Shown in pieces: positions 30,056 through 37,363 of a stretch of 41,356 bases of DNA. The translations under genes were made by a program, and so were the position numbers. The stretch comes from a virus. Where the stretch lies: positions 1-41,356 of IMG/VR virus record IMGVR_UViG_3300020159_000958; one strand, written 5' to 3'. Within the stretch, counting starts at the first letter, position 1. Each line of letters starts with the position of its first letter. A model generated the notes under the pieces. It made no database searches, was not told where the DNA came from, and was given only the letters and a program-made list of their open reading frames with translations.

Positions 30056-30215
30056 TGTCCAAACTCTTTTTACCTTTGTCAACAATGTATTTCACTCTAA
30101 TCTTTTTGCCGTTCTCAACTGGTGTCATAGACAATCTAGGCATCAACACTTCTTTGCCTTTATCATTTATTTCTTTCTCGTTGTACTCCCACATCCATCT
30201 CATTCCGTTACCCAT
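30048..30215 (-). CDS. Small basic protein (55 aa)
   Basis: The frame MGNGMRWMWEYNEKEINDKG... ends IVDKGKKSLDND. GGGAG lies eight bases before the ATG, and it overlaps both the initiator-like gene (8 bases) and the next gene (8 bases). It is a compact beta-type sequence with basic residues. It explains an otherwise empty 150-nt gap. No family. Confidence 0.6.
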   Translation of the reverse strand: MGNGMRWMWEYNEKEINDKGKEVLMPRLSMTPVENGKKIRVKYIVDKGKKSLDND

Positions 30216-30783
30216 TGCCGTTGCTCCCGTCCGTAAGTTTTAACTGTCGGTTCCACCGACTGTCCGTTGAGTATAGGTCCAAGCTCTTAGTCCCTTTTGT
30301 TTTCTTTTGGTTTTCCTTCTTATAATTATTTTTCTTTCTTATTTGGGTGTCCCTGGAGTCACTCAATATGAGTGTCTCTGGAGTCACCCCAGTAGTGTCT
30401 CTGGAGTCACTACTAAATACCCCAGTGTCTCTGGAGTCACCCCCATTAATTAAGGCTTCTGCGGCGGCTGTGTTGTAAGTAATCACATACAAATTTGGCA
30501 TGTTCTTTCCATACCTGCCCATTTTTACAATCTTGCGAATAACACCAATCTCAACCAAACGATGCATAGCCCTGATCACGGTCCTGCGGTTATACCCAGT
30601 ATCCCGTGCCAAAACGTCGTAGGTCGTAGACAAAGTTTGGTCATGTGTATTCATGTAGCCAATTGCACAAGTCAATACGTGCAAAGCAATAGAATCACCT
30701 TTCATGTACTTCACAACCCAAGTAGGTATAGAAATCCAAGGACCTCCTAACTTGGTATTCTCTGCTGCATTTTTTGGTTTCAT
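30208..30783 (-). CDS. Helix-turn-helix replication-initiator-like protein with internal iterons (191 aa)
   Basis: Residues 15-100 form a winged-helix domain (TYDVLARDTGYNRRTVIRAMHRLVEIGVIRKI at about 54-85), as in phage replication initiators. Residues 115-146 hold three DSRDT repeats from the iterons, then a Lys-rich stretch (149-166) from the purine-rich tract. Followed in order by a loader, helicase and primase. The layout equals lambda O with its origin inside the gene. No other initiator is visible in the window. Named by role because the homology is only by pattern. Confidence 0.7.
   Translation of the reverse strand: MKPKNAAENTKLGGPWISIPTWVVKYMKGDSIALHVLTCAIGYMNTHDQTLSTTYDVLARDTGYNRRTVIRAMHRLVEIGVIRKIVKMGRYGKNMPNLYVITYNTAAAEALINGGDSRDTGVFSSDSRDTTGVTPETLILSDSRDTQIRKKNNYKKENQKKTKGTKSLDLYSTDSRWNRQLKLTDGSNGNG
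30347..30362. repeat. Iteron 1 of the candidate origin
   Basis: GTGTCCCTGGAGTCAC, one mismatch to the other three copies. Confidence 0.8.
30372..30387. repeat. Iteron 2 of the candidate origin
   Basis: GTGTCTCTGGAGTCAC, identical to copies 3 and 4, but in a different reading frame, coding VTPET rather than DSRDT. Confidence 0.85.
30395..30410. repeat. Iteron 3 of the candidate origin
   Basis: GTGTCTCTGGAGTCAC, in frame to give DSRDT. Confidence 0.85.
30425..30440. repeat. Iteron 4 of the candidate origin
   Basis: GTGTCTCTGGAGTCAC, in frame to give DSRDT. Confidence 0.85.
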
Positions 30784-30819
30784 ATAGTTGCATCCTCTCT
30801 GATGACCGTGTTATGCTCT

Positions 30820-30920
30820 TGGTAAGTAAACGGTTCCCTTCTCCCGTTTACTATTGCGAGTTATCTAATAACTGCGCAAGGCCTACTTAATAGTGGGGGC
30901 GTTGGTTTCCCTTCTTACCA
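30820..30920. other. Structured intergenic region
   Basis: The 143-bp gap (30784-30926) holds no gene. A 9-bp stem AGTAAACGG (30825-30833) with CCGTTTACT (30844-30852), an 11/12-bp bulged stem (30854-30864 with 30868-30879, loop CTA), and an outer TGGTAAG (30820-30826) with CTTACCA (30914-30920) together could fold into a branched structure. No T-run follows, and I see no strong promoter (weak TTGCGC-18-AATAGT). Confidence 0.5.
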
Positions 30921-30926
30921 GCGTCC

Positions 30927-31553
30927 TCACTGTAGGTTAAGAAACTCTAATATTTTGTCTTTGTAGCCGCTGACAGACGCCAAGTTTCCATCCTTAACAT
31001 AGCTAAGTGTGTAGAGCGCATTAGGCGCTTTAAAAGCTAAATCCTGTGTAGGGGGAAGGGTATCCTTTTCTAACGCATCCTGGGGCTTCCTAGAGGCCTC
31101 TACGGGCTTGTCTTCAACTGGTTCCCCAACTGTTAGAGGTACTAAACCATTACAAAGGTCTAGGGTCTCCATACCCTTTTGATTAGCCATAAGCACAATG
31201 TCTTCCACAAACTGTGTGGGTTGACCAAGGGTAGTAATCTCATCCCACAAAACAAGCACTGTAGCGTCGGGATAACTGTCCAAACTATCTTCAATAAGGT
31301 TGTCTACTTTTACGACTCGGTTTGCTGCACCCTCAACAAGGTGATGAACTTTGTTGTCGGAGTGAACTACGGTAAATGACGCTGAATGTTCTATGAGCCA
31401 ATCGTAAACCCTGCTTTGACCATCGGTTGGTTTACCTGTCCAAAGAATTATGAACTCTTTTGTGGTCAATGCCACGTCACTTAAACCAGTTTCAATTACA
31501 TTTGCACTTGCGTTACCCGTACCTGCTACTAGGTAGTACCTAGACTTCTGCAT
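30927..31553 (-). CDS. Hypothetical Rossmann-like protein (208 aa)
   Basis: GTAGGAGGAC precedes the ATG. Residues 1-140 alternate strands and helices (YYLVAGTG, FIILWTGKP, SFTVVHSD, TVLVLWDE, ETLDLCNGLVPLTVG), like a Rossmann or NYN-type fold, then a disordered Pro/Glu linker and a short C-terminal beta/alpha segment. Lies between the tail-operon end and the replication region. No named family. Confidence 0.6.
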   Translation of the reverse strand: MQKSRYYLVAGTGNASANVIETGLSDVALTTKEFIILWTGKPTDGQSRVYDWLIEHSASFTVVHSDNKVHHLVEGAANRVVKVDNLIEDSLDSYPDATVLVLWDEITTLGQPTQFVEDIVLMANQKGMETLDLCNGLVPLTVGEPVEDKPVEASRKPQDALEKDTLPPTQDLAFKAPNALYTLSYVKDGNLASVSGYKDKILEFLNLQ

Positions 31554-31562
31554 GTTGTCCTC

Positions 31563-31817
31563 CTACTTTAAAGACTTGTTATGTGCCATATCTCCTAGAT
31601 AAGTTAAACATCGTAGCACCGTGTGACAGACACCAGCAAGTGTTGCAATAACTAAACCGCCCAACCAAATGTTGTCTACACCAATGATGAAAGAAGCGCC
31701 GTAAGAAACCACGACTCCCGCTAAAACTTTTACCCAAGGCATTGCTTCTTTAGGCAAAAGCAAATCAATTACTTGCAACAGTTTGTAAACGGCTAATGCA
31801 CAAATTATATAGTTCAT
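31563..31817 (-). CDS. Small multi-span membrane protein, possible holin (84 aa)
   Basis: The ATG at 31815-31817 (MNYIICALAV) is in ATGA overlap with the baseplate gene and has AGGA just upstream. Two or three hydrophobic helices are visible (about 2-20, 30-48, 54-74), with a charged tail (MAHNKSLK). Size, topology and position at the end of the tail operon fit a holin, but the lysin-like gene is 25 kb away, so another membrane role is possible. Confidence 0.6.
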   Translation of the reverse strand: MNYIICALAVYKLLQVIDLLLPKEAMPWVKVLAGVVVSYGASFIIGVDNIWLGGLVIATLAGVCHTVLRCLTYLGDMAHNKSLK

Positions 31818-33454
31818 GTTTTTCCTGGTATCCAATCGTAGTTAATGGTTTTGTCTATGGACGGATCCAAGATCATAGTGACTGGGAATAATTTTGGCAA
31901 CAATTCTGTAATTGTTTTTTGTGTTTTTTCTCTGTTTGTAGAATACGTGGAGTATGACGCATACTGGCTACCACTCCATAGATGATCACCAAAGTTGTTT
32001 TGATAAACAAAACCGCCAAAATCTGAATCTCCATTAAAGAAGGGGCCGTAAGAGTTAGGCTCAACCATCCACTTAGTTATTGTGGTTGACGCTCCTGCTG
32101 CCAAACCAAAAATAAGAACTGGGTACAACATAGATGTAGTGCTTTGTGTTGGTTTTAGAATTATTTTTCTACCAGTTGGGCTTAAATTTGTAGGAATGAT
32201 TTGGTTGCTTTGGTTACTGGTTGACCAATCAGCCCACGATGCCGATGCAGATGCCCACTGTGCACCCCAAATACTTCCGGCAGAAGCTGTTGTAATTTCA
32301 ATAGATGACCAATAATCAGTGTTGTCTTTTACAGGAACGGCAACGGTGGACATTAAAGCAAATTGTGCTGACGAGCTTCCTGAGTTAGTAACAGTAATGT
32401 ACTCACCCGATTTAGTGTAAGCAACAGATGCAGTTTCTGTTGTTAGTTCCCATTTTTTGGTTCCAGATTCAATTACAAATAATGAGTCTGCTACTAAGTT
32501 TGCTTTTTCGGCGTGGATGTTAAACGTATAGCGAGGACTGCTTGTTGCTTCAATGACATCTACTTCAGAACCTGTTACGGCAATCAAATATTGTTTTGTT
32601 GCTTCAAGCGTTCCTTTTCGTTGGCGGTAATAAGCAATGTCTTTTAAGATTTGCCTAATCTTTGATGTTCCTAAATCTTGAATGTTTACCTCAAGCCCAA
32701 ACATTTTAGACAATTGATCTATGGATTCAGTTTCTGTTTTTTCAGGATCATATTGTTGTACTACCGAATTAAGTAAAGTCCTAATTCGGTCAAATTCAAA
32801 TCCAAAAACATCTAAATACCGATATAAGTATCCTCGTGATAAGCCCTCTGGATCTGTAGCAGTCCCGTTGGTATCAGCAATGCGGTGGTGAGATGGTATA
32901 CGGTTCCATAAAGCATCAGTGGTGTTGTGGTCAAATGGTACTAACTCTTGTAATGTGGCAACTCTTTCATACCAATTAACACCCGCTGGACCTGTTCCGT
33001 TTTGGTTCCAATGTAGGAATAGAGAATAATATGCCCACGCTCCAGATGGAACATTATTGTGGGTTACTGCATACGTTGTATCTGTATAAGTTTGTCGTTT
33101 AATAATTACACCGTCGGCAACCGTTTCTGGAGCGCCTGTTCTAGAATAAACAACAACAACACTTTTAATACAAGTATCTCCTCCTACTTTTGTTGCAGGA
33201 TCTTCAATTAAAAACGAAGACCACGATAGGTCTACCGAGGTATGGGTTGTTGCCGTTGCTTCAAATGTTGCATCAACATCCAAGACACCAACCGGCGCAA
33301 TAAATCCATCTGCTCGTAAAGCACTGTCGGAGTCCAGTCTTGTTTGCCCAACTGGAGCGTCTGTGTCTGTACCACGAACATATGAACCAAAAGGGTTAGC
33401 ATCAGGACTTGCAATTAAGTCAGCGCGACGAATTCTAAAAGATTTATATGCCAT
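31814..33454 (-). CDS. gpI-like baseplate/tail protein with added domains (546 aa)
   Basis: Residues about 65-165 look like a fibronectin-III-type domain (THTSVDLSWSSFLIED). The centre (about 185-300: RYLDVFGFEFDRIRTLLNSVV, then DQLSKMFGLEV and YRQRKGTLEATKQYLIAVTG) matches the P2 gpI-like tail protein of contractile baseplates. The C-terminal 250 residues are beta-rich, like carbohydrate-binding or fibre-attachment domains. TAATG overlap with the gpJ-like gene. Probably the last baseplate component and a site for host contact. Confidence 0.75.
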   Translation of the reverse strand: MAYKSFRIRRADLIASPDANPFGSYVRGTDTDAPVGQTRLDSDSALRADGFIAPVGVLDVDATFEATATTHTSVDLSWSSFLIEDPATKVGGDTCIKSVVVVYSRTGAPETVADGVIIKRQTYTDTTYAVTHNNVPSGAWAYYSLFLHWNQNGTGPAGVNWYERVATLQELVPFDHNTTDALWNRIPSHHRIADTNGTATDPEGLSRGYLYRYLDVFGFEFDRIRTLLNSVVQQYDPEKTETESIDQLSKMFGLEVNIQDLGTSKIRQILKDIAYYRQRKGTLEATKQYLIAVTGSEVDVIEATSSPRYTFNIHAEKANLVADSLFVIESGTKKWELTTETASVAYTKSGEYITVTNSGSSSAQFALMSTVAVPVKDNTDYWSSIEITTASAGSIWGAQWASASASWADWSTSNQSNQIIPTNLSPTGRKIILKPTQSTTSMLYPVLIFGLAAGASTTITKWMVEPNSYGPFFNGDSDFGGFVYQNNFGDHLWSGSQYASYSTYSTNREKTQKTITELLPKLFPVTMILDPSIDKTINYDWIPGKT

Positions 33455-35259
33455 TAGACAGAGGCAACTCCACCACTTGCAGTGACGCTTAGTTGTGACA
33501 ACAACAACAGTCTGTCCGTTGCGGCTTGAACTCCTTCAACCGCAGGAATTAATGATGCAGTATCAATTACGTTAGATGAGCCAGTAGTAAAACGAGAGAC
33601 GCTGACGTAGTCAACTCCATCTACATCTAAAATAGCACGGTATAAAGTTCCAAGCGTAACTGTTTGCCCAAACGACACATCGTCAAATTCAAACAATGCT
33701 TTAATTGCAATTTCTACATCTTCTTTTACTGCGTCTTGAATATAGCTTGGCAACACAGATACATTGCATGTAACTTTTACCAAATCTAATGTAACGCTTG
33801 GGAGCACCAATGAATTAACACCGACTATTTCTCTAGGAGAAATATAATCATAAATAAAATCTCTGTAGTTTGCATCTAGCATAAGAGGACTTGTTGTAGG
33901 ACTAACTACCAACGTTCCATCATAAGCATCTTGTGGGGTTAATGCGTAGATTTTAACTTGGGCATTTTTGTATGTTGCAGTTGACGCAACACTTGCCGAC
34001 GCAACACTTGCTGAAACAAGAGAATAGGTAAAGCTTGTAGAGCTGGGTGTACTTGCAACTACATAAGTACCATCAAATGTGTCATCAACATCAAATACCC
34101 CAACGTATTCACCGACGGTCAACCCGTGTGCTGAACTTGTTGTCAAGGTAGCCACAGTTGCTGATTTAGCTTTGAGTGTTACTACACCTTGTTTTGCAGT
34201 TGCTCCAGAAACCACTTCGGCTTTTGTTTTAATAATTCCTGGAACACGCAAAACTAAATCTTCGTAGTCTTGTAAAGACACTGCTCTATCTTGAGACCTA
34301 AACGATGTTGGAATATTTGATTTAAGGGATATGATGCTTTCTGAATTTGAACCACCAAACGCACGAGTTGTGTTTGGAGTGATTACAATTCCGTCGTATG
34401 CTGGTCCAAAAGCATTGGACAACGAGTAAAAAGCAGTTACAGAATTTGCCTCAACGTTGCCAGCCGACCCACGACTCCTGCGATAAGCAATAGATACAGC
34501 GGCATTGGTTGCTGGAATCTTTCCGTGAGTTCCGTTTCCAAATTGAAGAACGACACTATCGTCGGCCTCAATATTTGCTACATAAACTTTGGCAGAATTG
34601 GTGTTTTCAATTAAACGTGTAACTTGCGAATAGGGAACATCTGCGCCTAATACACCTTCTGCAACGCTTACCACAATTGATTCAGTTACAACACCAGTTT
34701 TAGCCAACGTGTACCTTTGACTGATCTGTCCGTTGCTTGTAAAAGTTTCTGTAAAAAACTCCCCTTCAGTCAAACTTAGTATTGCAGGAACTGTTTTAGC
34801 ATAAGTAGTGTACCCAGCAATAGGCGCTCCAGTATCGTTAAAAGCAATTGCTCGGTTAGATGTAAACAATACAGAGTCGGCAGTTTCTACTAACGGATTG
34901 GCTGTGAACTTAGTATTTGCTGGAATTAAGATTGGGGATACATCAGTAGCTAAAGAATTTGTTGCATTCAAAGTTATTGAAGTTTGTGCAGATGTTCTTC
35001 CATGAGGAATATAATCTAATAAACTTGCAATTGCTAACAAAGACGAACGCCTTGTTGCTGTTTCCAAAAACGATTCTCCAGCGGCTTGGTCTACGTAATA
35101 ATGCAAAATGTCTCCCATGTAAGAAACAAGGTCAACAAATAACATGCCAAAATCTGAACTATCGCGTGATGTCCATTCAGGCAAAACAACAGACGCACGA
35201 TTTAAGAGGTCGTTACGAATAGACGTGTAATCTCGGTTAGTGTAGTCAAACGTGCTCAT
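33454..35259 (-). CDS. Baseplate J-like wedge protein (601 aa)
   Basis: The start (FDYTNRDYTSIRNDLLNR...DFGMLFVDLVSYMGDILHYYVDQAAGESFLETATRRSSLLAIASLL) and the central GRKL-type segments (FGNGTHGKIP, YRRSRGSAGNV, DRAVSLQDYEDLVLRVPG) are characteristic of the P2 gpJ/T4 gp6 family that builds baseplate wedges. A beta insert (about 370-430) adds an extra domain. Same operon and order as in other contractile phages. Confidence 0.9.
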   Translation of the reverse strand: MSTFDYTNRDYTSIRNDLLNRASVVLPEWTSRDSSDFGMLFVDLVSYMGDILHYYVDQAAGESFLETATRRSSLLAIASLLDYIPHGRTSAQTSITLNATNSLATDVSPILIPANTKFTANPLVETADSVLFTSNRAIAFNDTGAPIAGYTTYAKTVPAILSLTEGEFFTETFTSNGQISQRYTLAKTGVVTESIVVSVAEGVLGADVPYSQVTRLIENTNSAKVYVANIEADDSVVLQFGNGTHGKIPATNAAVSIAYRRSRGSAGNVEANSVTAFYSLSNAFGPAYDGIVITPNTTRAFGGSNSESIISLKSNIPTSFRSQDRAVSLQDYEDLVLRVPGIIKTKAEVVSGATAKQGVVTLKAKSATVATLTTSSAHGLTVGEYVGVFDVDDTFDGTYVVASTPSSTSFTYSLVSASVASASVASTATYKNAQVKIYALTPQDAYDGTLVVSPTTSPLMLDANYRDFIYDYISPREIVGVNSLVLPSVTLDLVKVTCNVSVLPSYIQDAVKEDVEIAIKALFEFDDVSFGQTVTLGTLYRAILDVDGVDYVSVSRFTTGSSNVIDTASLIPAVEGVQAATDRLLLLSQLSVTASGGVASV

Positions 35260-35654
35260 AAATTAGAATCCTCGGTAAGGTCGGATGGCAGCACTACGGC
35301 AACAGTTGCCTGTTTTCTACCAACAGTGGGTATTTGGTATTCTACTGTCATTCTGATTGTGGAGTCATACAAATCACTAGGTCCTTCTATGTTCAAATTA
35401 AGAACTTGAACTCCAGAAATGTGTCTTTGCATTCCTTGAAGTGCTTCCAATTTGTATTCTTCAAAAACCAAAGGATCAAAATTTTCGTACAACAACACGT
35501 TCGTGTTTGCTCCGTACATAGGAAGCATTGGATGCTGAAATACTGATGTAGACAGATAATCTACAAACTTTTGTTTTACTATTCCTTCAATATCTTGAAC
35601 TGCTGCAATTTTACCTGAAGGGCTGATGTTCATTGGCATTTTCATAATTGTCAT
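35256..35654 (-). CDS. gp25-like/gpW baseplate protein (132 aa)
   Basis: The chain NTNVLLYENFDPLVFEEYKLEALQG...VQVLNLNIEG...TIRMTVEYQIP fits the T4 gp25/P2 gpW family that joins wedges to the sheath start. AGGA lies close before the ATG. ATGA coupled to the gpJ-like gene downstream, the usual order. Confidence 0.75.
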   Translation of the reverse strand: MTIMKMPMNISPSGKIAAVQDIEGIVKQKFVDYLSTSVFQHPMLPMYGANTNVLLYENFDPLVFEEYKLEALQGMQRHISGVQVLNLNIEGPSDLYDSTIRMTVEYQIPTVGRKQATVAVVLPSDLTEDSNL

Positions 35655-35665
35655 AAGTTTCCTAA

Positions 35666-35965
35666 CTAATATACTTGTCCAGCAATAACGGACTGGTCAT
35701 TATCTACATCTACATTAACTGTAGGATTAACATTAAGGATAAAAACATTCGTATAGTCAGAGTTATCAGTAGTAACCACGACTTGATCTCCAATTGCTGG
35801 TACAGGCCAAACGCCGTCTACTTTTTTTCTACCTATAAATGATATATCTAATGTCAACTCCGGGCCGAACTTAGAGGGTATCCGCACCTTTATTTCACCC
35901 GTGGATGCGTTAGACGCAGAGACAATAGCCCTGTTTACGTAGGGTTGAAAGACCTCAGTATACAT
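35666..35965 (-). CDS. Spike OB-fold-like baseplate protein (99 aa)
   Basis: The beta-rich chain RAIVSASNASTGEIKVRIPSKFG...DGVWPVPAIGDQVVVTTDNSDYTNVFIL matches the OB-fold part of gpV/gp5-type spike proteins. It is too short to include a beta-helix needle, so it may be a spike hub only, or the needle is on another protein. Ten-base overlap with the gpD-like gene. Confidence 0.7.
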   Translation of the reverse strand: MYTEVFQPYVNRAIVSASNASTGEIKVRIPSKFGPELTLDISFIGRKKVDGVWPVPAIGDQVVVTTDNSDYTNVFILNVNPTVNVDVDNDQSVIAGQVY

Positions 35966-37118
35966 ATGCTTCTTCAGTCGTGGCTTTCCATAGATTATTA
36001 GAAAGTTTAGTAGGGGGTGGGGGTTTGAAAGGAGATTCTTTAGTAACCGTTAAAGGGGTTCTATTGATGGAGTCAGTTTTTAGCTTAAGTGTTGTAATGT
36101 AGTGTTTTTCATTTAAATGGTGGGTAGCTTCCTCAATCAACCAATAGCCGTCAAATTCTGAATTGTAAGAGTCTATTAAAACAAGTCGTCCGGGCATTGC
36201 TGTAGAGATACCTACAACTTTAACAACCGCAGTCATTCCATAAGAGTTTCTGCTGTACTGCTTAACATATTGTTCTAGCGTTGCTTTTGACGTTGTATTA
36301 ATACCTAATTCGTGGGTAAATCTTGTTGGTAGTTTAGTGCCTAACCCACTTGGTGTATTTTGCGTAGATGAAACTCTTATTTCTTTACCTTTAATATCTA
36401 ACGATTTTAATGTCCAATCTACTGTGTCTCCTTGAGGAGTAATGTCTCCAAAAAAACCATTAAACTCGTAGATATTTCCCGGCGCTTTCTCAACACCTTC
36501 ATCTGATGCTAAGGTGCGAATAATTGTAATTGGAGAACTTTTTACGTAATACGAAAATGGATCGTAAACACTTAAGTGAGTAGTGTTAGCCGTTACTGCA
36601 TACCCAATTTGTTTTGCTGTATTTACCAAAAGTTCCCAATCGCTAATTGCTTGTTGTGATATTAAAGGAAATACATAATTGTTATTAGGGACTGAATACG
36701 AAAAATTGTATTTAGCAGCAATTACCTCAGTTAATTGTTTTATATTTTTATTAGCGTAAGTTGTGCTTCTTAAAGGTTTCATTTGGTAACTGCTTCCAAA
36801 ACAAACAACCTTAGCCATTTGTATCAATGAATCGTTTACGGTTCCCATCCTAGTTAAGGATTCAACTTCAACGTAGGCTACGTACCCAGTAAACTCAATT
36901 AAGTTTGCTTCGTTATTCCCTACTGTTATACGAACGGGTAATCCTTTGTAAGCCACTACCGCCATTCCTGGGAACCCTCCATAAGTAACAGTAGCAATGT
37001 CGTGTTTGTTTTCTGAAAAGGTTAACTCAACGTTACCTATCTGATTAGTAGGTACAGTACCGCCCTCTATATCAACAGTGATGATAGCGGAATCGCTAGT
37101 AGTATTAGTAAAAATCAT
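35955..37118 (-). CDS. gpD/gp27-like tail hub protein (387 aa)
   Basis: Beta-strand-rich N-terminus, FGSSYQMKPLRSTTYANKNIKQLTEVIAAKYNFS (about 105-140), DWELLVNTAKQIGYAV, then a second beta domain and TTLKLKTDSI at the end. This is the layout of the P2 gpD/T4 gp27-like hub at the tip of contractile tails. ATGA coupled to the LysM gene upstream. Confidence 0.75.
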   Translation of the reverse strand: MIFTNTTSDSAIITVDIEGGTVPTNQIGNVELTFSENKHDIATVTYGGFPGMAVVAYKGLPVRITVGNNEANLIEFTGYVAYVEVESLTRMGTVNDSLIQMAKVVCFGSSYQMKPLRSTTYANKNIKQLTEVIAAKYNFSYSVPNNNYVFPLISQQAISDWELLVNTAKQIGYAVTANTTHLSVYDPFSYYVKSSPITIIRTLASDEGVEKAPGNIYEFNGFFGDITPQGDTVDWTLKSLDIKGKEIRVSSTQNTPSGLGTKLPTRFTHELGINTTSKATLEQYVKQYSRNSYGMTAVVKVVGISTAMPGRLVLIDSYNSEFDGYWLIEEATHHLNEKHYITTLKLKTDSINRTPLTVTKESPFKPPPPTKLSNNLWKATTEEAYVY

Positions 37119-37363
37119 GTAGGAATGCGAATGCGATCACTTGCTTGTAGATCAAATGAAAAATCTATTTGTGGATTTAAATCTAGTAATCTCCAATGTT
37201 GTGCGCTATCACCATAAAGTTTAGCTGCAAGGTTTTCAAAAGTATCTCCTGGCTGAACAATGTAAATTTGAACAGGTATTTCTGTGTAGTTTTTTCGTTC
37301 AGCCACCACTGTGCCATCTGCGGCTACAGCAAGGCGATAACGAGATAAAGAGTTAATTGTCAT
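37115..37363 (-). CDS. LysM-domain tail protein (82 aa)
   Basis: Residues 34-80 are a LysM-type fold: IVQPGDTFENLAAKLYGDSAQHWRLLDLNPQIDF. In contractile phages a small LysM protein (gpX/gp53-like) joins tail tube and baseplate. ATGA coupled on both sides. Confidence 0.8.
   Translation of the reverse strand: MTINSLSRYRLAVAADGTVVAERKNYTEIPVQIYIVQPGDTFENLAAKLYGDSAQHWRLLDLNPQIDFSFDLQASDRIRIPT

Larger units (their letters stand above)
30300..30440. other. Candidate lambda-type replication origin
   Basis: Four 16-bp iterons (30347-30440, starts spaced 25, 23 and 30 bp) are followed downstream by about 45 bp of strongly strand-asymmetric AT-rich sequence (30300-30345; the coding strand is almost all purines with a TAATTATAA core). 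Each iteron is an imperfect palindrome (12 of 16 positions symmetric). This is the layout of the lambda origin within gene O. The gene itself is the initiator candidate. Confidence 0.7.

Noticed and set aside
30347-30440. Four regularly repeated units resembling a CRISPR array
   Set aside because: Gaps are only 7-14 bp and unequal, the repeats lie in a coding gene and no adjacent cas genes exist; iterons fit better.
31563-31817. Firm holin call
   Set aside because: Only membrane helices and position support it; the lysin-like gene is not adjacent, so it is kept as possible.
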